Below, in pieces: positions 27,431 through 37,083 of a stretch of 64,000 bases of DNA. The DNA comes from Streptomyces hayashii (GTDB lineage: Bacteria; Actinomycetota; Actinomycetes; Streptomycetales; Streptomycetaceae). Numbering within the stretch: position 1 is the first letter of the stretch; every line of letters starts with the position of its first letter. The position numbers were made by a program, and so were the translations under genes. The stretch covers positions 124,001-188,000 of the forward strand of contig NZ_JAHHIU010000039.1 of assembly GCF_024539815.1 (NCBI RefSeq), in the 5' to 3' direction. The notes beneath the pieces were generated by a model. The model was not told where the DNA came from and did no database searches. It saw nothing but the letters and a program-made list of their open reading frames with translations.

Positions 27431-29254
27431 GTGTACCTCACTCGTTTCTCCGCGTGCGGCTTCCGTTCTCTGGCTCGGGTGGAGGATATCCTCGTCAGCA
27501 GCCCGACGATCTTGGCCGGCCGCAATGACGGTGGCAAGAGTGCCGTACTGACAGCGTTGGCCTACCTCCTGGGGCGCCATCGTTTGACGGACGAGGACCG
27601 TACCTATCGGCAGGCGGAAGCCTCGCCAGGAAGCCGTTGTTCCGAGACATGGGCGGAGGGCGTCTTCACGCTTGACGCCAGCGAGCAGGCCGCCACCGCC
27701 CTGTCGCAGACCGTGAGGATCCGCCGCATCGCCGAAGAAGGCCAGACGGCCCGGTGGGAGTACTACGGTTCCCGCCCCGTCGACAGCCGACTGCACGACG
27801 TGGCCCGGCTGCTGAAGGGCGAACTGGCCGAGCTGGTGGCCGAGTTCTCACTCAACCCTGCCGGGCCCCTGAAGGATGACCTGCTGCAAGCCGTCACCGC
27901 TTACGCAGCCACAGCACCTCAGGCGGAACAATGGCAGGCCCTTCCCAAGGAGCTCCAGGAGCGGCTGCCCCGGCTGCTGCAGTTCGGAGGCAAGGACGAG
28001 CGCCCGGACGACGCGGTACGCACCGCTTTGAGCAGCTGCTACGAGACCTACCTGTAGGATGACACGCTGCAGGGGCGGGTGAGGGAGATCGAAGCGGAGA
28101 TCACCCAGCGCCTGGAGAAAGAAGCCGACTCCCTGTGCCAGCACATCCGCCGACACTGCCGCGAGTTCGTCGGCGTGCAGGTCAAGCCGGAGGTGTCCTT
28201 CAAGGGGGGCTTCAAACGCGCTCCGCTGGAGGTCTCCAAGGCCGACGGCGAACCGGTCGACCTCACCCGCTCAGGTCAGGGAAGCAACCGCCGAATCGCG
28301 CTGGCCGTGTGGGAATGGACCAGCGACCTCCTCCAGCACAGCGAACTTGCTGCTGCGGGGGAGGGGGACGAGCCGGAGCCGACGCAGACCATCGTCGTCT
28401 ACGACGAGCCCGACACCCACCTCGACTACCGCCACCAGCGCACCGTCATGGACATCATTCGCAAGCAGTGCGCCCTGCCCCATGTCAGCGTGGTGGTCGC
28501 CACTCACTCCATGAACCTCATCGACGGCGTCGACATCGCCGACGTCGTCCACCTCCGTCTCAGCGAGCAGGGCCGCACCGTCGTCGAGCGTCTGGCGGAC
28601 GAATCCCACGACGGCGTCGACTTCCACCTCGGGCAGATCGCCGCCGCAGTGGGGCTGCGCAACTCCGTCCTGCTGCACGAGCGCTGCTTCCTCGCCGTGG
28701 AAGGACCCACCGAACAGCAGTGCCTGCCCCTGTTGTTCCGCCTCTCCCAGGGCCTGTCCTTGCAGGCTGCCGGCGTCGCCCTGTGGGCGTGCGGCAACAA
28801 CGAAGGAGCCCTTCACCTGGCCGGCTACCTCGTCAAGAACCGCCGCACCGTCATGCTGATGGTCGACGCCGACAGCCGCACCAACAAGCACTTCAGGACC
28901 GAACGGCTCATCCGGACCGGACTCGACCTCGCCATGCAGGTCAAATATGTCGGCGAGCCCGAAGGCTTTAACGAACTCGAGGAACTCTTCACTGACCCCC
29001 AGTGGGCCGCAGCCGCCACCACGCACTGGTCGCGCCCTGAAGGCAGGCAATGGACCCCCGAGGACTTCACCGCGCACCGGGGCGGGAAGTTCAGCAGCCG
29101 TGTTCTGGCCATGATCAAAGAGGGGGCCGAGCGGACTAGCCCCGACGGTAAGGACGACATGCTCTACAAGCTGGTGGCCACCCTTACCAGGGCCGAGGAC
29201 GTCCCCTCGCAGCTGAGGGACGCCTTCAGGGACATTCAGGCGCTGGCTTCCTGA
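27431..29254 (+). pseudogene. OLD-family ATPase-Toprim nuclease split by an in-frame TAG
   Basis: One continuous frame of 607 sense codons is interrupted only by TAG at 28055-28057 (codon 209). Before it: GTG start, YLTRFSACGFRSLARVEDI, Walker A LAGRNDGGKSAVL (~28-40). After it, in the same frame: the ABC-type signature SGQGSNRRIALAVWEW (~280), Walker B TIVVYDEPDTHLDYRHQR (~320), a switch His in VVVATHSMNLI, then a Toprim domain with LAVEGPTEQQ (~423) and LMVDADSRT (~477). OLD nucleases cleave DNA and commonly act in phage exclusion. As written, translation stops after 208 residues, losing Walker B and Toprim. No good restart is visible just after the TAG; the first candidate is a GTG at 28079. 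It is either a recent nonsense mutation, a sequencing error, or a readthrough site. A GGAG lies about ten bases before the start. Confidence 0.75.
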
Positions 29255-29443
29255 CGGATCGGTTGGCCCGGCGCTGCAGCATGCGCTCCTTGCGCTGCTG
29301 CAGCGCCGGGGCCACCCACGCATGCCAGCCCACCTCCGCCACATACTGCTGGCCGTGACCTCGTGCCTGGATCCCGCACCAGCGGCACCCGTCCGGCGCC
29401 GCCACAATCCACTGCTTGCAGAACGCGATAACGACATCACATC
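29226..29443 (-). CDS. Small Cys/His protein (WCG-type), start uncertain
   Basis: The minus-strand frame reads AFCKQWIVAAPDGCRWCGI, then RGHGQQYVAEVGWHAWVAP, then QQRKERMLQRRANRS. I recall this layout from small Streptomyces phage/plasmid-type proteins with a CxxC-H-H pattern. GGAGG precedes it in the leader (mirror of 29446-29452), but the ATG placed well for that site is in another frame, so either a GTG near 29410 is used or a frameshift is present. It converges with the OLD gene and overlaps its last 29 bases. Its 3' half coincides with a perfect hairpin. The function is unknown. Confidence 0.45.
29267..29310. terminator. Perfect 14-bp hairpin downstream of the OLD gene
   Basis: CCCGGCGCTGCAGC (29267-29280) pairs perfectly with GCTGCAGCGCCGGG (29297-29310) around a 16-base loop, 12 bases after the OLD stop codon. 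Its position fits a terminator for the rightward transcript, though it also lies within the minus-strand small reading frame. Confidence 0.5.
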
Positions 29444-29629
29444 CTCCTTCCCCCCACCGCACATCTTGCCCCCTACCAGTGACAATCACCCGGCGGCGGC
29501 ACCCCACCCACCAGCCGGGGCAAACCGCTGAAACTCCACGCACTGCGGCGCGTCACGGCTTCCGCAGCGACGCCCGTTTATCAGGAAAACCGCCCGTAAC
29601 CGCTCTCCCTCTGGTTACTGTCTGTGCTC

Positions 29630-30829
29630 ATGCGGTTTCTGCACACTTCGGACTGGCATCTGGGCCGCCGGTTCCACACAGAAGACCTGATCCCCGCCCA
29701 GGAAGCCTTCCTCGACCACCTGGTCGACACCGCCCGAACCGAGGACGTCGACGCGGTCCTCGTGGCAGGTGACATCTACGACCGGGCCATCCCCAGCCTG
29801 GACGCCGTACGCCTGTTCAACCGCGCCCTGCACCAGCTCGCCGACCTCAACGTGCCGATCATCATGATCAGCGGAAACCACGACTCCGCGCACCGCCTCG
29901 GCGTCGGATCCGGGCTCCTCGCCCGTGCGGGCATCCACTTGAGGACGGATCCCGGTACCTGCGACGTCCCGGTCGTCCTCGAAGACGCCGACGGCCCTGT
30001 GGCCGTGTACGGCATTCCCTACCTCGAGCCGTCGATGGTCCGCGACCGCCTGGAAGCCGAAGCCGTCTCCCATCACGCCGTGCTGACCGCAGCCCTGGAC
30101 CGCATCCACGCCGACCTCACCAACAACCAGTCGGCAGGCACCCGGTCCGTGGTCCTCGCGCACGCCTTCGTCACTCCTGGCACCGGGCTGCCTGAGGAAC
30201 GCGATGAGAGCGAGGAGGCCGAAAGTGAACGCGAAATCGCCGTGGGCGGTGTCGCCCACGTGGGCGCCGACGTTTTCCACGGGATCGACTACGTCGCCCT
30301 GGGCCACCTCCACGGCCCCCAGCGCGTCACCGACCGCATCCACTACAGCGGCTCACCACTGGCCTACTCCTTCTCCGAAGCCCGCCACACCAAGTCGACC
30401 ACCCTGGTCGACCTCGCCCCGGGCGCCGGTCCCGTCCTCATCCACCGGCCCTGCCCCGTGCCGCTGCGCCTGGATCGCGTGACCGGCTTCATGGAAGATC
30501 TCCTTACCAACCTCGCCCACGAGCCGCTGAAGGACGCCTGGCTCGAGGTCACCCTCACTGACACCGCCCTGCCCTTCGAGGCCATGGCCCGCCTGCGCCG
30601 CCGCTTCCCTCACACCGCCAGCCTCAAGCACAGGCCCGCCCTCATCCCCGTCCAGGCCACCAACACCCCCACCTACAGCCAGCGCCTCCGCGGTCGCGGC
30701 GACCTCGACATCGCCGGCGACTTCATCAATAGCATGCGCGGCACCGACCCCACCCCCGACGAACACGACCTGCTCGTTCAGGCCGTAGAAGCCTCCCGCC
30801 TGAACGAACAGCAGAAGGAAACCGTCTGA
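29630..30829 (+). CDS. sbcD: Nuclease SbcCD subunit D (Mre11-like)
   Basis: A 399-residue metallophosphoesterase-type nuclease subunit. Metal-binding motifs in order: SDWHLGR (~7-13), AGDIYDRA (~45-52), SGNHDSAHR (~82-90), LAHAFV (~175), and GHLHGPQRV (~223-231). With SbcC it forms the ATP-dependent complex that opens and degrades hairpins and blocked double-strand ends. The ATG at 29630 gives MRFLHTSDWH, the family's usual start; a GTG two codons earlier is possible. No clear ribosome site precedes it, so the message may be leaderless or weakly translated. It is one base from SbcC. A chromosomal sbcCD pair is usual in Streptomyces, so this may be an accessory second copy; that needs the rest of the genome. 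Confidence 0.93.
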   Translation: MRFLHTSDWHLGRRFHTEDLIPAQEAFLDHLVDTARTEDVDAVLVAGDIYDRAIPSLDAVRLFNRALHQLADLNVPIIMISGNHDSAHRLGVGSGLLARAGIHLRTDPGTCDVPVVLEDADGPVAVYGIPYLEPSMVRDRLEAEAVSHHAVLTAALDRIHADLTNNQSAGTRSVVLAHAFVTPGTGLPEERDESEEAESEREIAVGGVAHVGADVFHGIDYVALGHLHGPQRVTDRIHYSGSPLAYSFSEARHTKSTTLVDLAPGAGPVLIHRPCPVPLRLDRVTGFMEDLLTNLAHEPLKDAWLEVTLTDTALPFEAMARLRRRFPHTASLKHRPALIPVQATNTPTYSQRLRGRGDLDIAGDFINSMRGTDPTPDEHDLLVQAVEASRLNEQQKETV

Positions 30830-30830
30830 C

Positions 30831-33800
30831 ATGCGCCTGCACATCCTGCGGCTCCAGGCATTCGGACCCTTCGCCGGTACCCACACCATCGACTTCAACG
30901 CCCTGTCTGCCGACGGCCTATTCCTCCTGCACGGCGACACTGGAGCCGGCAAGAGCACCATCTTCGCCGCCATCTGCTTCGCCCTCTACGGCAAACCACC
31001 CGGCGACCGCGACCTGCTACTGCGCAGCCATCACGCTTCCGCCGGCCTCCTGACCGAGGTCACCCTTGAGGTCACCCTCGCAGGGCGCCGCCTGCGCATC
31101 GACCGGATCCCCGCCCAGATGCGCCCCAAACGATCCGGTGAGGGCGAGACCTCACAGAAGGCAGAAACCCGCCTCAGCGAATGGGCTGTCGACACCGACG
31201 GCCAAGGCCAGTGGGAGCCATCCAGTAAATCCCACCAGGAGGCCGCCCTCGAGATCACCGGCCTGCTGGGCATGAGCCGGGACCAGTTCTGCCAGGTCGT
31301 CCTGCTGCCGCAGAACGAATTCACCAAGTTCCTCCACGCCGACGCCCACGGCAGACGAGAACTCCTCGGCAAACTCTTCCGCACCGGCCGCTTCTCCTTC
31401 ATCGAGCGCTGGCTCAACGACCACAGCCGCACCACGGAGAAGAACCGTGACGCCGCCCGCGACGACATACTGCGCCTGGCCGAACGCATCCACCAGGTCG
31501 CCGGAACCGACCTGACTACCCAGTACACGGCGCCCGCCCTCGACGACCCACACACCCTCACCGAGCCCGCCCGCGCCTGGGCCCAGGATCTCCTCCGCGT
31601 CAGCCACACCGACCACGACAAGACACTTCAGGCAGCCGCAGTGGCCAAGGAGAACCTGACCGCACAGCAGGTCCTCGAAGCCGCGGCCCGCGAACTCCAC
31701 CAGCAGCAAGCCACCTACACCAGCGCCCGACAGCAACTCGACCTGCTGCAGCAACAGACACCGCACCAGGACACACTCATTCAGCGCCGCGACCAGGCCC
31801 GCCGCGCCCAACAGGCAGCACCGCTGCTGCACGCTGTGGACACCGCTGCAGACGACCACACCCGTGCCCAGAAATCCGAACGCACCGCCCGCGAGCACCT
31901 GCCACCTGAACACAAGGACCTGGACGCCGGCCAGCTGGAAACCACCGAGCAGCGCTTTCGCGCCGAAGCTGCCGTCCTGACGGCCCTCATCCCCGAAGAA
32001 GACACCGTCCGCCGGCTGACCACCGAGCTGGAACGCACCGACGCCGAACGGCAGGATTTCACCACCCAGCAACGCACCGCCCAGGACTGGCTCGAAGCCG
32101 AGCCCGCCCGGCGCCGCACCCTCGAAGCCCGGCGAGAAGCCGCCCGCCAGGCCGAAGAGGAAAGCCGCCACCACCAGACCGCCCTGGACAACCTCAAGAC
32201 CCGCCTCGAAGCTGCCAAACGCCGCGACACCCACCTCGCCAAGATCGTCAAAGCCGGACAGCAGCTGGCCGATGCAGAGACAGCCACCGCCAAGACCGGC
32301 GACACCTACCTCACCATCCGCCGCCGGCGCACCGACGGCATGGCCGCCGAACTCGCCGCCACCCTCACCGACAACACCCCCTGCCCGGTCTGCGGATCCT
32401 GTACCCACCCGGCGCCCGCCGCTCCCCAAGACGGGCAACCCACACGCCAGGACGAACAGGACGCAGAAGCTCTCCATGAGCAGGCTAAAGCCACGCAGGA
32501 AGCCGCAACAGCCGCACTGCACAGGCTCCGCGAACAGGCCGCCACCGCCACCGGGGAAGCCGGCGACACCCCACTGACCGACCTCCAAACCCAGCACACC
32601 ACGCTCACCACGGAGCTGACCGACACCCTCGACCGCGCTGCCGACCAAGGAGCCGTCCAGGAAGAACTCCTCACCCTCGACGGCGAGCACACAGCCCAGA
32701 CCCAGCAGCACAGCACCGCCACGGCCGGCCTGTCCGCCCGCAACGCCCACTACGACACCCTCACCCAGCAACTCACCGACCTGACCGCCAAGCTCACCGC
32801 AGCCCGCGGCACCCATCCCACCGTCGCCGCCCACGCCGACGACCTCACCCACACTGCCGACCGCCTCAAAGACACCGCAGAGGCCTCCCGCAGCCTCGCC
32901 GCCGCCGTCCAGACCCTCACACACCGCACCGACCAGGCCACCCAGGCCGCCAAGAACCAGGGCTTCGACACCCTGGCACTCGCCCAGCAGGCCCTGCTCA
33001 AAGACGAAGAACTGCGCGCCATCGAAGAAGAGATCACCCAGTGGCGCGAGGACTGTGCCGCACACACCGCAGTCCTGGACAACCCGGCACTACAGCAGGC
33101 TGCTGCGCAGCCTTCCGCCGACCTCGACACCGCCACAGCTGCACGGGCCGCCGCAGATGACCAGCATGCCGAGGCAGCCGCCGTCGCCAGCGCCGCCCAC
33201 ACCCGCAGCCAGGCCCTCACCACCCTGACCGCCGACCTCGACGCCGCCGTCCAGCGCCTGCAACCGCTCGAGCAGGCCCACCTCACCGCCCGACACCTGG
33301 CCGAACTCGTCACCGGCAACTCACCCAGCGCCCGGGTGCGCATGCAACTGGAGGCCTACGTCCTGGCCGCCCGCCTCGAAGAAGTCGTCGCCGCCGCCAA
33401 CACCCGCCTGCACATCATGTCCGAAGGCCGCTACACCCTCTCCCACTCCGACCACCAAGCAGCCCGCGGCGCCCGCTCCGGCCTCGGGCTGGAGATCACC
33501 GACTCCTGGACCGGCCGCCCCCGCAAAACCGACACCCTCTCCGGCGGCGAATCGTTCTTCGCCTCCCTGTCCCTCGCCCTCGGCCTGGCCGACGTAGTCA
33601 CCCACGAAGCCGGCGGCAACCCCCTGGACACCCTCTTCATCGACGAAGGCTTCGGCACCCTCGACGAAGACACCCTCCACAAGGTCCTCGACGTCTTGGA
33701 CTCCCTGCGCGCCCACGACCGCACCGTCGGTGTCATCAGCCACGTCCCCGAACTACGCCGCCGCATCACCCACCGCCTGCACGTGCGTAAAAGCCCCACC

Positions 33801-33839
33801 GGCTCCACCCTCGCCCACCTCGCCGAGGCAGCCGAATAG
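30831..33839 (+). CDS. sbcC: Nuclease SbcCD subunit C (Rad50-like SMC ATPase)
   Basis: A 1,002-residue SMC-type ATPase. Its N-terminal half-site begins MRLHILRLQAFGPFAGTHTI with Walker A HGDTGAGKSTIF (~35-46) and the Q-loop region (LLPQNEFTKFLHA). Two long Ala/Gln/Glu-rich coiled-coil arms flank the zinc hook CPVCGSC (~518-524). The C-terminal half has the ABC signature DTLSGGESFFASLSLALG (~901-918), Walker B DTLFIDEGFGTLDED (~932) and the His switch GVISHVPEL. It is normal length for the family and all catalytic elements are intact. The arms clamp DNA and dimerise through the hook while ATP hydrolysis gates SbcD nuclease access. The start lies one base after the sbcD stop, so the two are one transcriptional and translational unit. 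Confidence 0.93.
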   Translation: MRLHILRLQAFGPFAGTHTIDFNALSADGLFLLHGDTGAGKSTIFAAICFALYGKPPGDRDLLLRSHHASAGLLTEVTLEVTLAGRRLRIDRIPAQMRPKRSGEGETSQKAETRLSEWAVDTDGQGQWEPSSKSHQEAALEITGLLGMSRDQFCQVVLLPQNEFTKFLHADAHGRRELLGKLFRTGRFSFIERWLNDHSRTTEKNRDAARDDILRLAERIHQVAGTDLTTQYTAPALDDPHTLTEPARAWAQDLLRVSHTDHDKTLQAAAVAKENLTAQQVLEAAARELHQQQATYTSARQQLDLLQQQTPHQDTLIQRRDQARRAQQAAPLLHAVDTAADDHTRAQKSERTAREHLPPEHKDLDAGQLETTEQRFRAEAAVLTALIPEEDTVRRLTTELERTDAERQDFTTQQRTAQDWLEAEPARRRTLEARREAARQAEEESRHHQTALDNLKTRLEAAKRRDTHLAKIVKAGQQLADAETATAKTGDTYLTIRRRRTDGMAAELAATLTDNTPCPVCGSCTHPAPAAPQDGQPTRQDEQDAEALHEQAKATQEAATAALHRLREQAATATGEAGDTPLTDLQTQHTTLTTELTDTLDRAADQGAVQEELLTLDGEHTAQTQQHSTATAGLSARNAHYDTLTQQLTDLTAKLTAARGTHPTVAAHADDLTHTADRLKDTAEASRSLAAAVQTLTHRTDQATQAAKNQGFDTLALAQQALLKDEELRAIEEEITQWREDCAAHTAVLDNPALQQAAAQPSADLDTATAARAAADDQHAEAAAVASAAHTRSQALTTLTADLDAAVQRLQPLEQAHLTARHLAELVTGNSPSARVRMQLEAYVLAARLEEVVAAANTRLHIMSEGRYTLSHSDHQAARGARSGLGLEITDSWTGRPRKTDTLSGGESFFASLSLALGLADVVTHEAGGNPLDTLFIDEGFGTLDEDTLHKVLDVLDSLRAHDRTVGVISHVPELRRRITHRLHVRKSPTGSTLAHLAEAAE

Positions 33840-33915
33840 CCTGCACGCTGACAGGGCGTGGCACCTTGCCCCGCCTCTCAACGTCCGACCGACCCTCACG
33901 GAGCAGCACACCTTC

Positions 33916-36168
33916 ATGGCTTCCGAAATCGAGCTGCGGTCCCACCAGAAGGAAGCCGTCACCGCGGCCACCACAACGCTGCGCACACACCCGCGAGCCA
34001 GCGTGGTGGCCGCCTGCGGCACAGGTAAAACACTCATCGCCGCTCGCACCGCGGCCCGGCTGGCCGTCCGCGGCCGCGTGCTCGTGCTGCTGCCGACGCT
34101 GGATCTGCTGTCCCAGACGATCCGCTCCTGGCGTGCGGCAGGGCGCAAAGGACCGGCACTAGCGGTGTGTTCGGCCCGGCAAGCTCTCGACCACGAACCG
34201 CTCAGCGCCGATATCCTGATGACTACCGCGCCCAGCGACCTGGCTGCGCTCGCCAGTCCAACCGGCGCAGGTCCAGTCACGACCTACGCCACCTACGCCT
34301 CCCTGCCCGCGGTGGTCGCCGCCCACCGCGACCACCGCTTGCCCCCCTGGGATCTTGTGGTCGTCGACGAGGCCCACCGCACCGCCGGCCGCCTCGGCAA
34401 AGCCTGGGCCGCCGTCCACCATGACGACGAGGTCCCCGCCGCCCGCCGCCTCTACCTGACCGCCACCCCCCGCATCTGGGACGCCGACGACATCCCCGCC
34501 ACCGGCGAGGCGGACGCGGTCGCCTCCATGGACGACGAAACCCTCTTCGGTCCCGTCGCCTACCGGCTCACCCTCTCCGACGCCATCGACCTCGGACTCC
34601 TCGCCGACTACCAGATCCTCGTCCCCGTCGTCACCGACGAAGACCTCCGCGACTGGCTCGCCACCGGACCGGGGGCGGGCGTGGACGGACTTCGCCTCGC
34701 CGGCCGCCAGGTCGCCGCCCTGCGCGCCATCCACGACCACCGGCTACGCCGCGTCCTCACCTTTCACCACCGCGTCGCCGACGCCCGCGCCTTCGCCACC
34801 ACCCTGCACGACACGGCCGCCACCCTCCCTGCCGAACTTCGCCCCAAGGACCTGTGGGCGGACTGGATCAGCGGCCACCACGCCCCCCAGGTCCGCCGCC
34901 GCCTCCTGCTCGAATTCGCCTCCCACACCCGACCCGACACCCCCGCCGTCCTGTCCAACGCCCGCGTCCTTGGGGAAGGTATCGACGTCCCTGCCATCGA
35001 CGCCGTCGTCTTCACCGACCCCAAGAACAGCCCCGTCGACACCGTCCAGGCCGTCGGCCGCGCCCTGCGCCAACAACCGGGCGCAGGCAAGAAGGCCACG
35101 CTCGTAGTTCCCGTCTACCTCACCCCCGGCGAAGACCCCGACGACCTCCTCGGCGCCGACGCTTACACCCCTCTGTGGCGCACCATCCAGGCCCTGCGCG
35201 CCCACGACAGCCGTCTCGAGGCCCGCCTGGCCGATCCCCGCACCCAACGCCCCACCATGCCCGCGGAAGACCCCGAAGCCTGGCTCCGCTTCGACCGACC
35301 TACCCAATCGGAAGAAGTCGCCCTTGCCCTCTCCCTGCGCGTCCTGGCCCCCAAGAGCGCCGAATGGCGCCGCGGCCTGGCAGCTGCCCGCCGCTACCAC
35401 CGCACCCACCGCCACCTCGACGTCCCCCAGACCTACGAAGACACCACCGGCTACACCCTTGGCCGCTGGCTCACCTGGCAACGCCACCTCCACACCATTG
35501 GCGCTCTCGATCCCGCACGTGGCCAGGCGCTCGAACGCCTCGGCATCATCTGGGACCCACGCCAGCAGGCGTTCGAGCGGGGCCTCGCCCACGCCACCGC
35601 CTACGCCGCCCGCCACGGCCACCTTGCCGCCCCTGTCGACGAGACCCACGACGGCTTCCCCCTCGGGCGCTGGCTGTCCACACAACGCACCCGTGCCCAC
35701 GCCCTCACCCCGCCGCGCACTGCCGCCCTCACTGCTCTCGACCCATGGTGGAACCCGCCCTGGCCCATCACCTGGCAGCGCGCCTACCACGCCGCCCGCC
35801 TCGGACTCGGGCAGACCGAGCACGTTGCACGAGCGGAGGAGTGGCTCGACACCCAGTACACCCAGGCTGGCCGTCTTCACCCCGGACAGCACCAGCTCCT
35901 CAAAGAACTGGGCAGAGACCTGCCGGACACCACAGCCCCCTCGCCGCAAGACACTCAGATGCCGGCACGCGAGCGGGCCTTCCAGCGCGGACTGGCCGCC
36001 GCACGCGCCTTCCAGGAGAGGGAGGGGCATCTCGACGTCCCGCAACGGCACATCGAGAACCTCGGCGACGAGCCCGTGAGCCTGGGACAGTGGCTGGCCA
36101 ACCTGCGCAGGCGCCGCTCGCGCCTCAGCCCGCAGCGCCAGGCGATGCTGACCGAACTCGGCCTGTGA
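33916..36168 (+). CDS. Superfamily 2 helicase with helicase-associated domains
   Basis: A 750-residue protein from the ATG at 33916; an upstream in-frame start at 33730 would overlap SbcC by 110 bases and lacks family-like sequence. The RecA-like core has RSHQKEAV (Q motif), Walker A VAACGTGKTLIAARTA (~32-46), VVVDEAHRTAG (~148), YLTATPRIW (~179), GEGIDVPAIDAVVF (~355) and the motif VI-like VQAVGRALRQ (~376). The C-terminal part (~470-750) carries at least three helicase-associated (HA) repeats, each marked by a Trp-containing LGRWLTWQR-like segment. Such HA helicases, including those near Streptomyces chromosome ends, are linked to terminal DNA transfer and to restriction-like systems. It follows sbcC by 76 bases and probably belongs to the same unit. 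Confidence 0.87.
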   Translation: MASEIELRSHQKEAVTAATTTLRTHPRASVVAACGTGKTLIAARTAARLAVRGRVLVLLPTLDLLSQTIRSWRAAGRKGPALAVCSARQALDHEPLSADILMTTAPSDLAALASPTGAGPVTTYATYASLPAVVAAHRDHRLPPWDLVVVDEAHRTAGRLGKAWAAVHHDDEVPAARRLYLTATPRIWDADDIPATGEADAVASMDDETLFGPVAYRLTLSDAIDLGLLADYQILVPVVTDEDLRDWLATGPGAGVDGLRLAGRQVAALRAIHDHRLRRVLTFHHRVADARAFATTLHDTAATLPAELRPKDLWADWISGHHAPQVRRRLLLEFASHTRPDTPAVLSNARVLGEGIDVPAIDAVVFTDPKNSPVDTVQAVGRALRQQPGAGKKATLVVPVYLTPGEDPDDLLGADAYTPLWRTIQALRAHDSRLEARLADPRTQRPTMPAEDPEAWLRFDRPTQSEEVALALSLRVLAPKSAEWRRGLAAARRYHRTHRHLDVPQTYEDTTGYTLGRWLTWQRHLHTIGALDPARGQALERLGIIWDPRQQAFERGLAHATAYAARHGHLAAPVDETHDGFPLGRWLSTQRTRAHALTPPRTAALTALDPWWNPPWPITWQRAYHAARLGLGQTEHVARAEEWLDTQYTQAGRLHPGQHQLLKELGRDLPDTTAPSPQDTQMPARERAFQRGLAAARAFQEREGHLDVPQRHIENLGDEPVSLGQWLANLRRRRSRLSPQRQAMLTELGL

Positions 36169-36410
36169 CGCCGAGCACCCCGGCATCCCGGTTGCTTCCG
36201 CACACGGGAACCGGCTGTTCCCAGGCGGAGCCGAGACGGTCGGCAGCATGCCGCGCCGCGCAGCAACCGCCTTGAGCAACAGCGTCGCAGGGGCGGCTTC
36301 TTGCCCGACGGCCCACATGGCGGCGCTGCCAGCTGGTGCGAGCTCCAGCTCCCAGAAGATGCTGTGCCGCGCAGCGCCTTCGGTAGCCCATGCCTTACTG
36401 TCCACCTGTG

Positions 36411-36745
36411 GTGCGGACACTACGGCTGGCGTGGCTCAGAGGACCGTTCCCCAGGACCCGACCGACCCGCAGAACCTGCGTGCGAGCGGAGATCTGCAGC
36501 CTGTTGCGCGAGGCGCACCAAGCCGGAGCCCGGCTGGTGCAGTTCCCGGAAGGGGCGACCACCTACCCCGGCAAATACGTGATGTCCTCAGCCGGCCCGG
36601 ACAACCTCGCCGCATCGGACTGGACCCGGCTCCCCTGGGATCTCCTGCGCCAGGAAGCAGAGGTGATCGCCGACCTCGCCGCTGATCTCGGGCTGTGGGT
36701 CGCATTCGGTACACCCCATCCCGTCACCGCGCCGAATCGGCCGCA
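36411..36745 (+). pseudogene. Carbon-nitrogen hydrolase (nitrilase) gene fragment
   Basis: From a GTG at 36411 (VRTLRLAW) the sequence reads as the start of a nitrilase-superfamily amidohydrolase, but in shifting frames: VPQDPTDPQNLRASG lies in one, then EICSLLREAHQAGARLVQFPEG and LGLWVAFGTPHPVTAPNRP in another. The FPEGATTYPG stretch holds the catalytic Glu. The gene is cut off where repeat block A begins, before the Lys and Cys of the catalytic triad. Two indels plus truncation make it a remnant. Confidence 0.7.
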
Positions 36746-37083
36746 GCACCATCCCACCCGCGCTACGAATACCGAACACGGACGGTCTCACCCGTATGGA
36801 AGCTCAGTAACCGAAGCAGGCGCTGTCTGCTAGAAAACACCTGCAGCACACCGGACTTGCGCCATCGGGCGGAACTGTCCCGCCCTACCCCGAAATGCCG
36901 AGTGCGCCGCACACCTCGGCAGCGCCTTCACCCGTACGATCGCGCATGCCTCGGCTGGGACAGGACGGCCGGTGCACGCGGTCCCGTGCCCGTTCGCACG
37001 CCGCACGGGACCGCGATCAGCGCGTGCGGGCCCTGCCTGTATCCCATTTCACCCGCATCCATCCTCTTTCCGTGATCTCGCGG
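36746..37083 (+). repeat. Diverged direct repeat, block A, copy 2
   Basis: This matches 17047-17382 in the same orientation and is directly followed by block B, with none of the 635 bases that separate the blocks in copy 1. Confidence 0.85.

Noticed and set aside
31152..33065. Minus-strand open frame of 637 codons opposite sbcC
   Set aside because: It is Gly/Val-rich antisense to a coiled coil with all SbcC motifs intact; a GC-driven shadow.
33730..33915. Upstream extension of the HA helicase
   Set aside because: It overlaps the end of SbcC in another frame and lacks helicase-like sequence; the ATG at 33916 gives the normal N-terminus.
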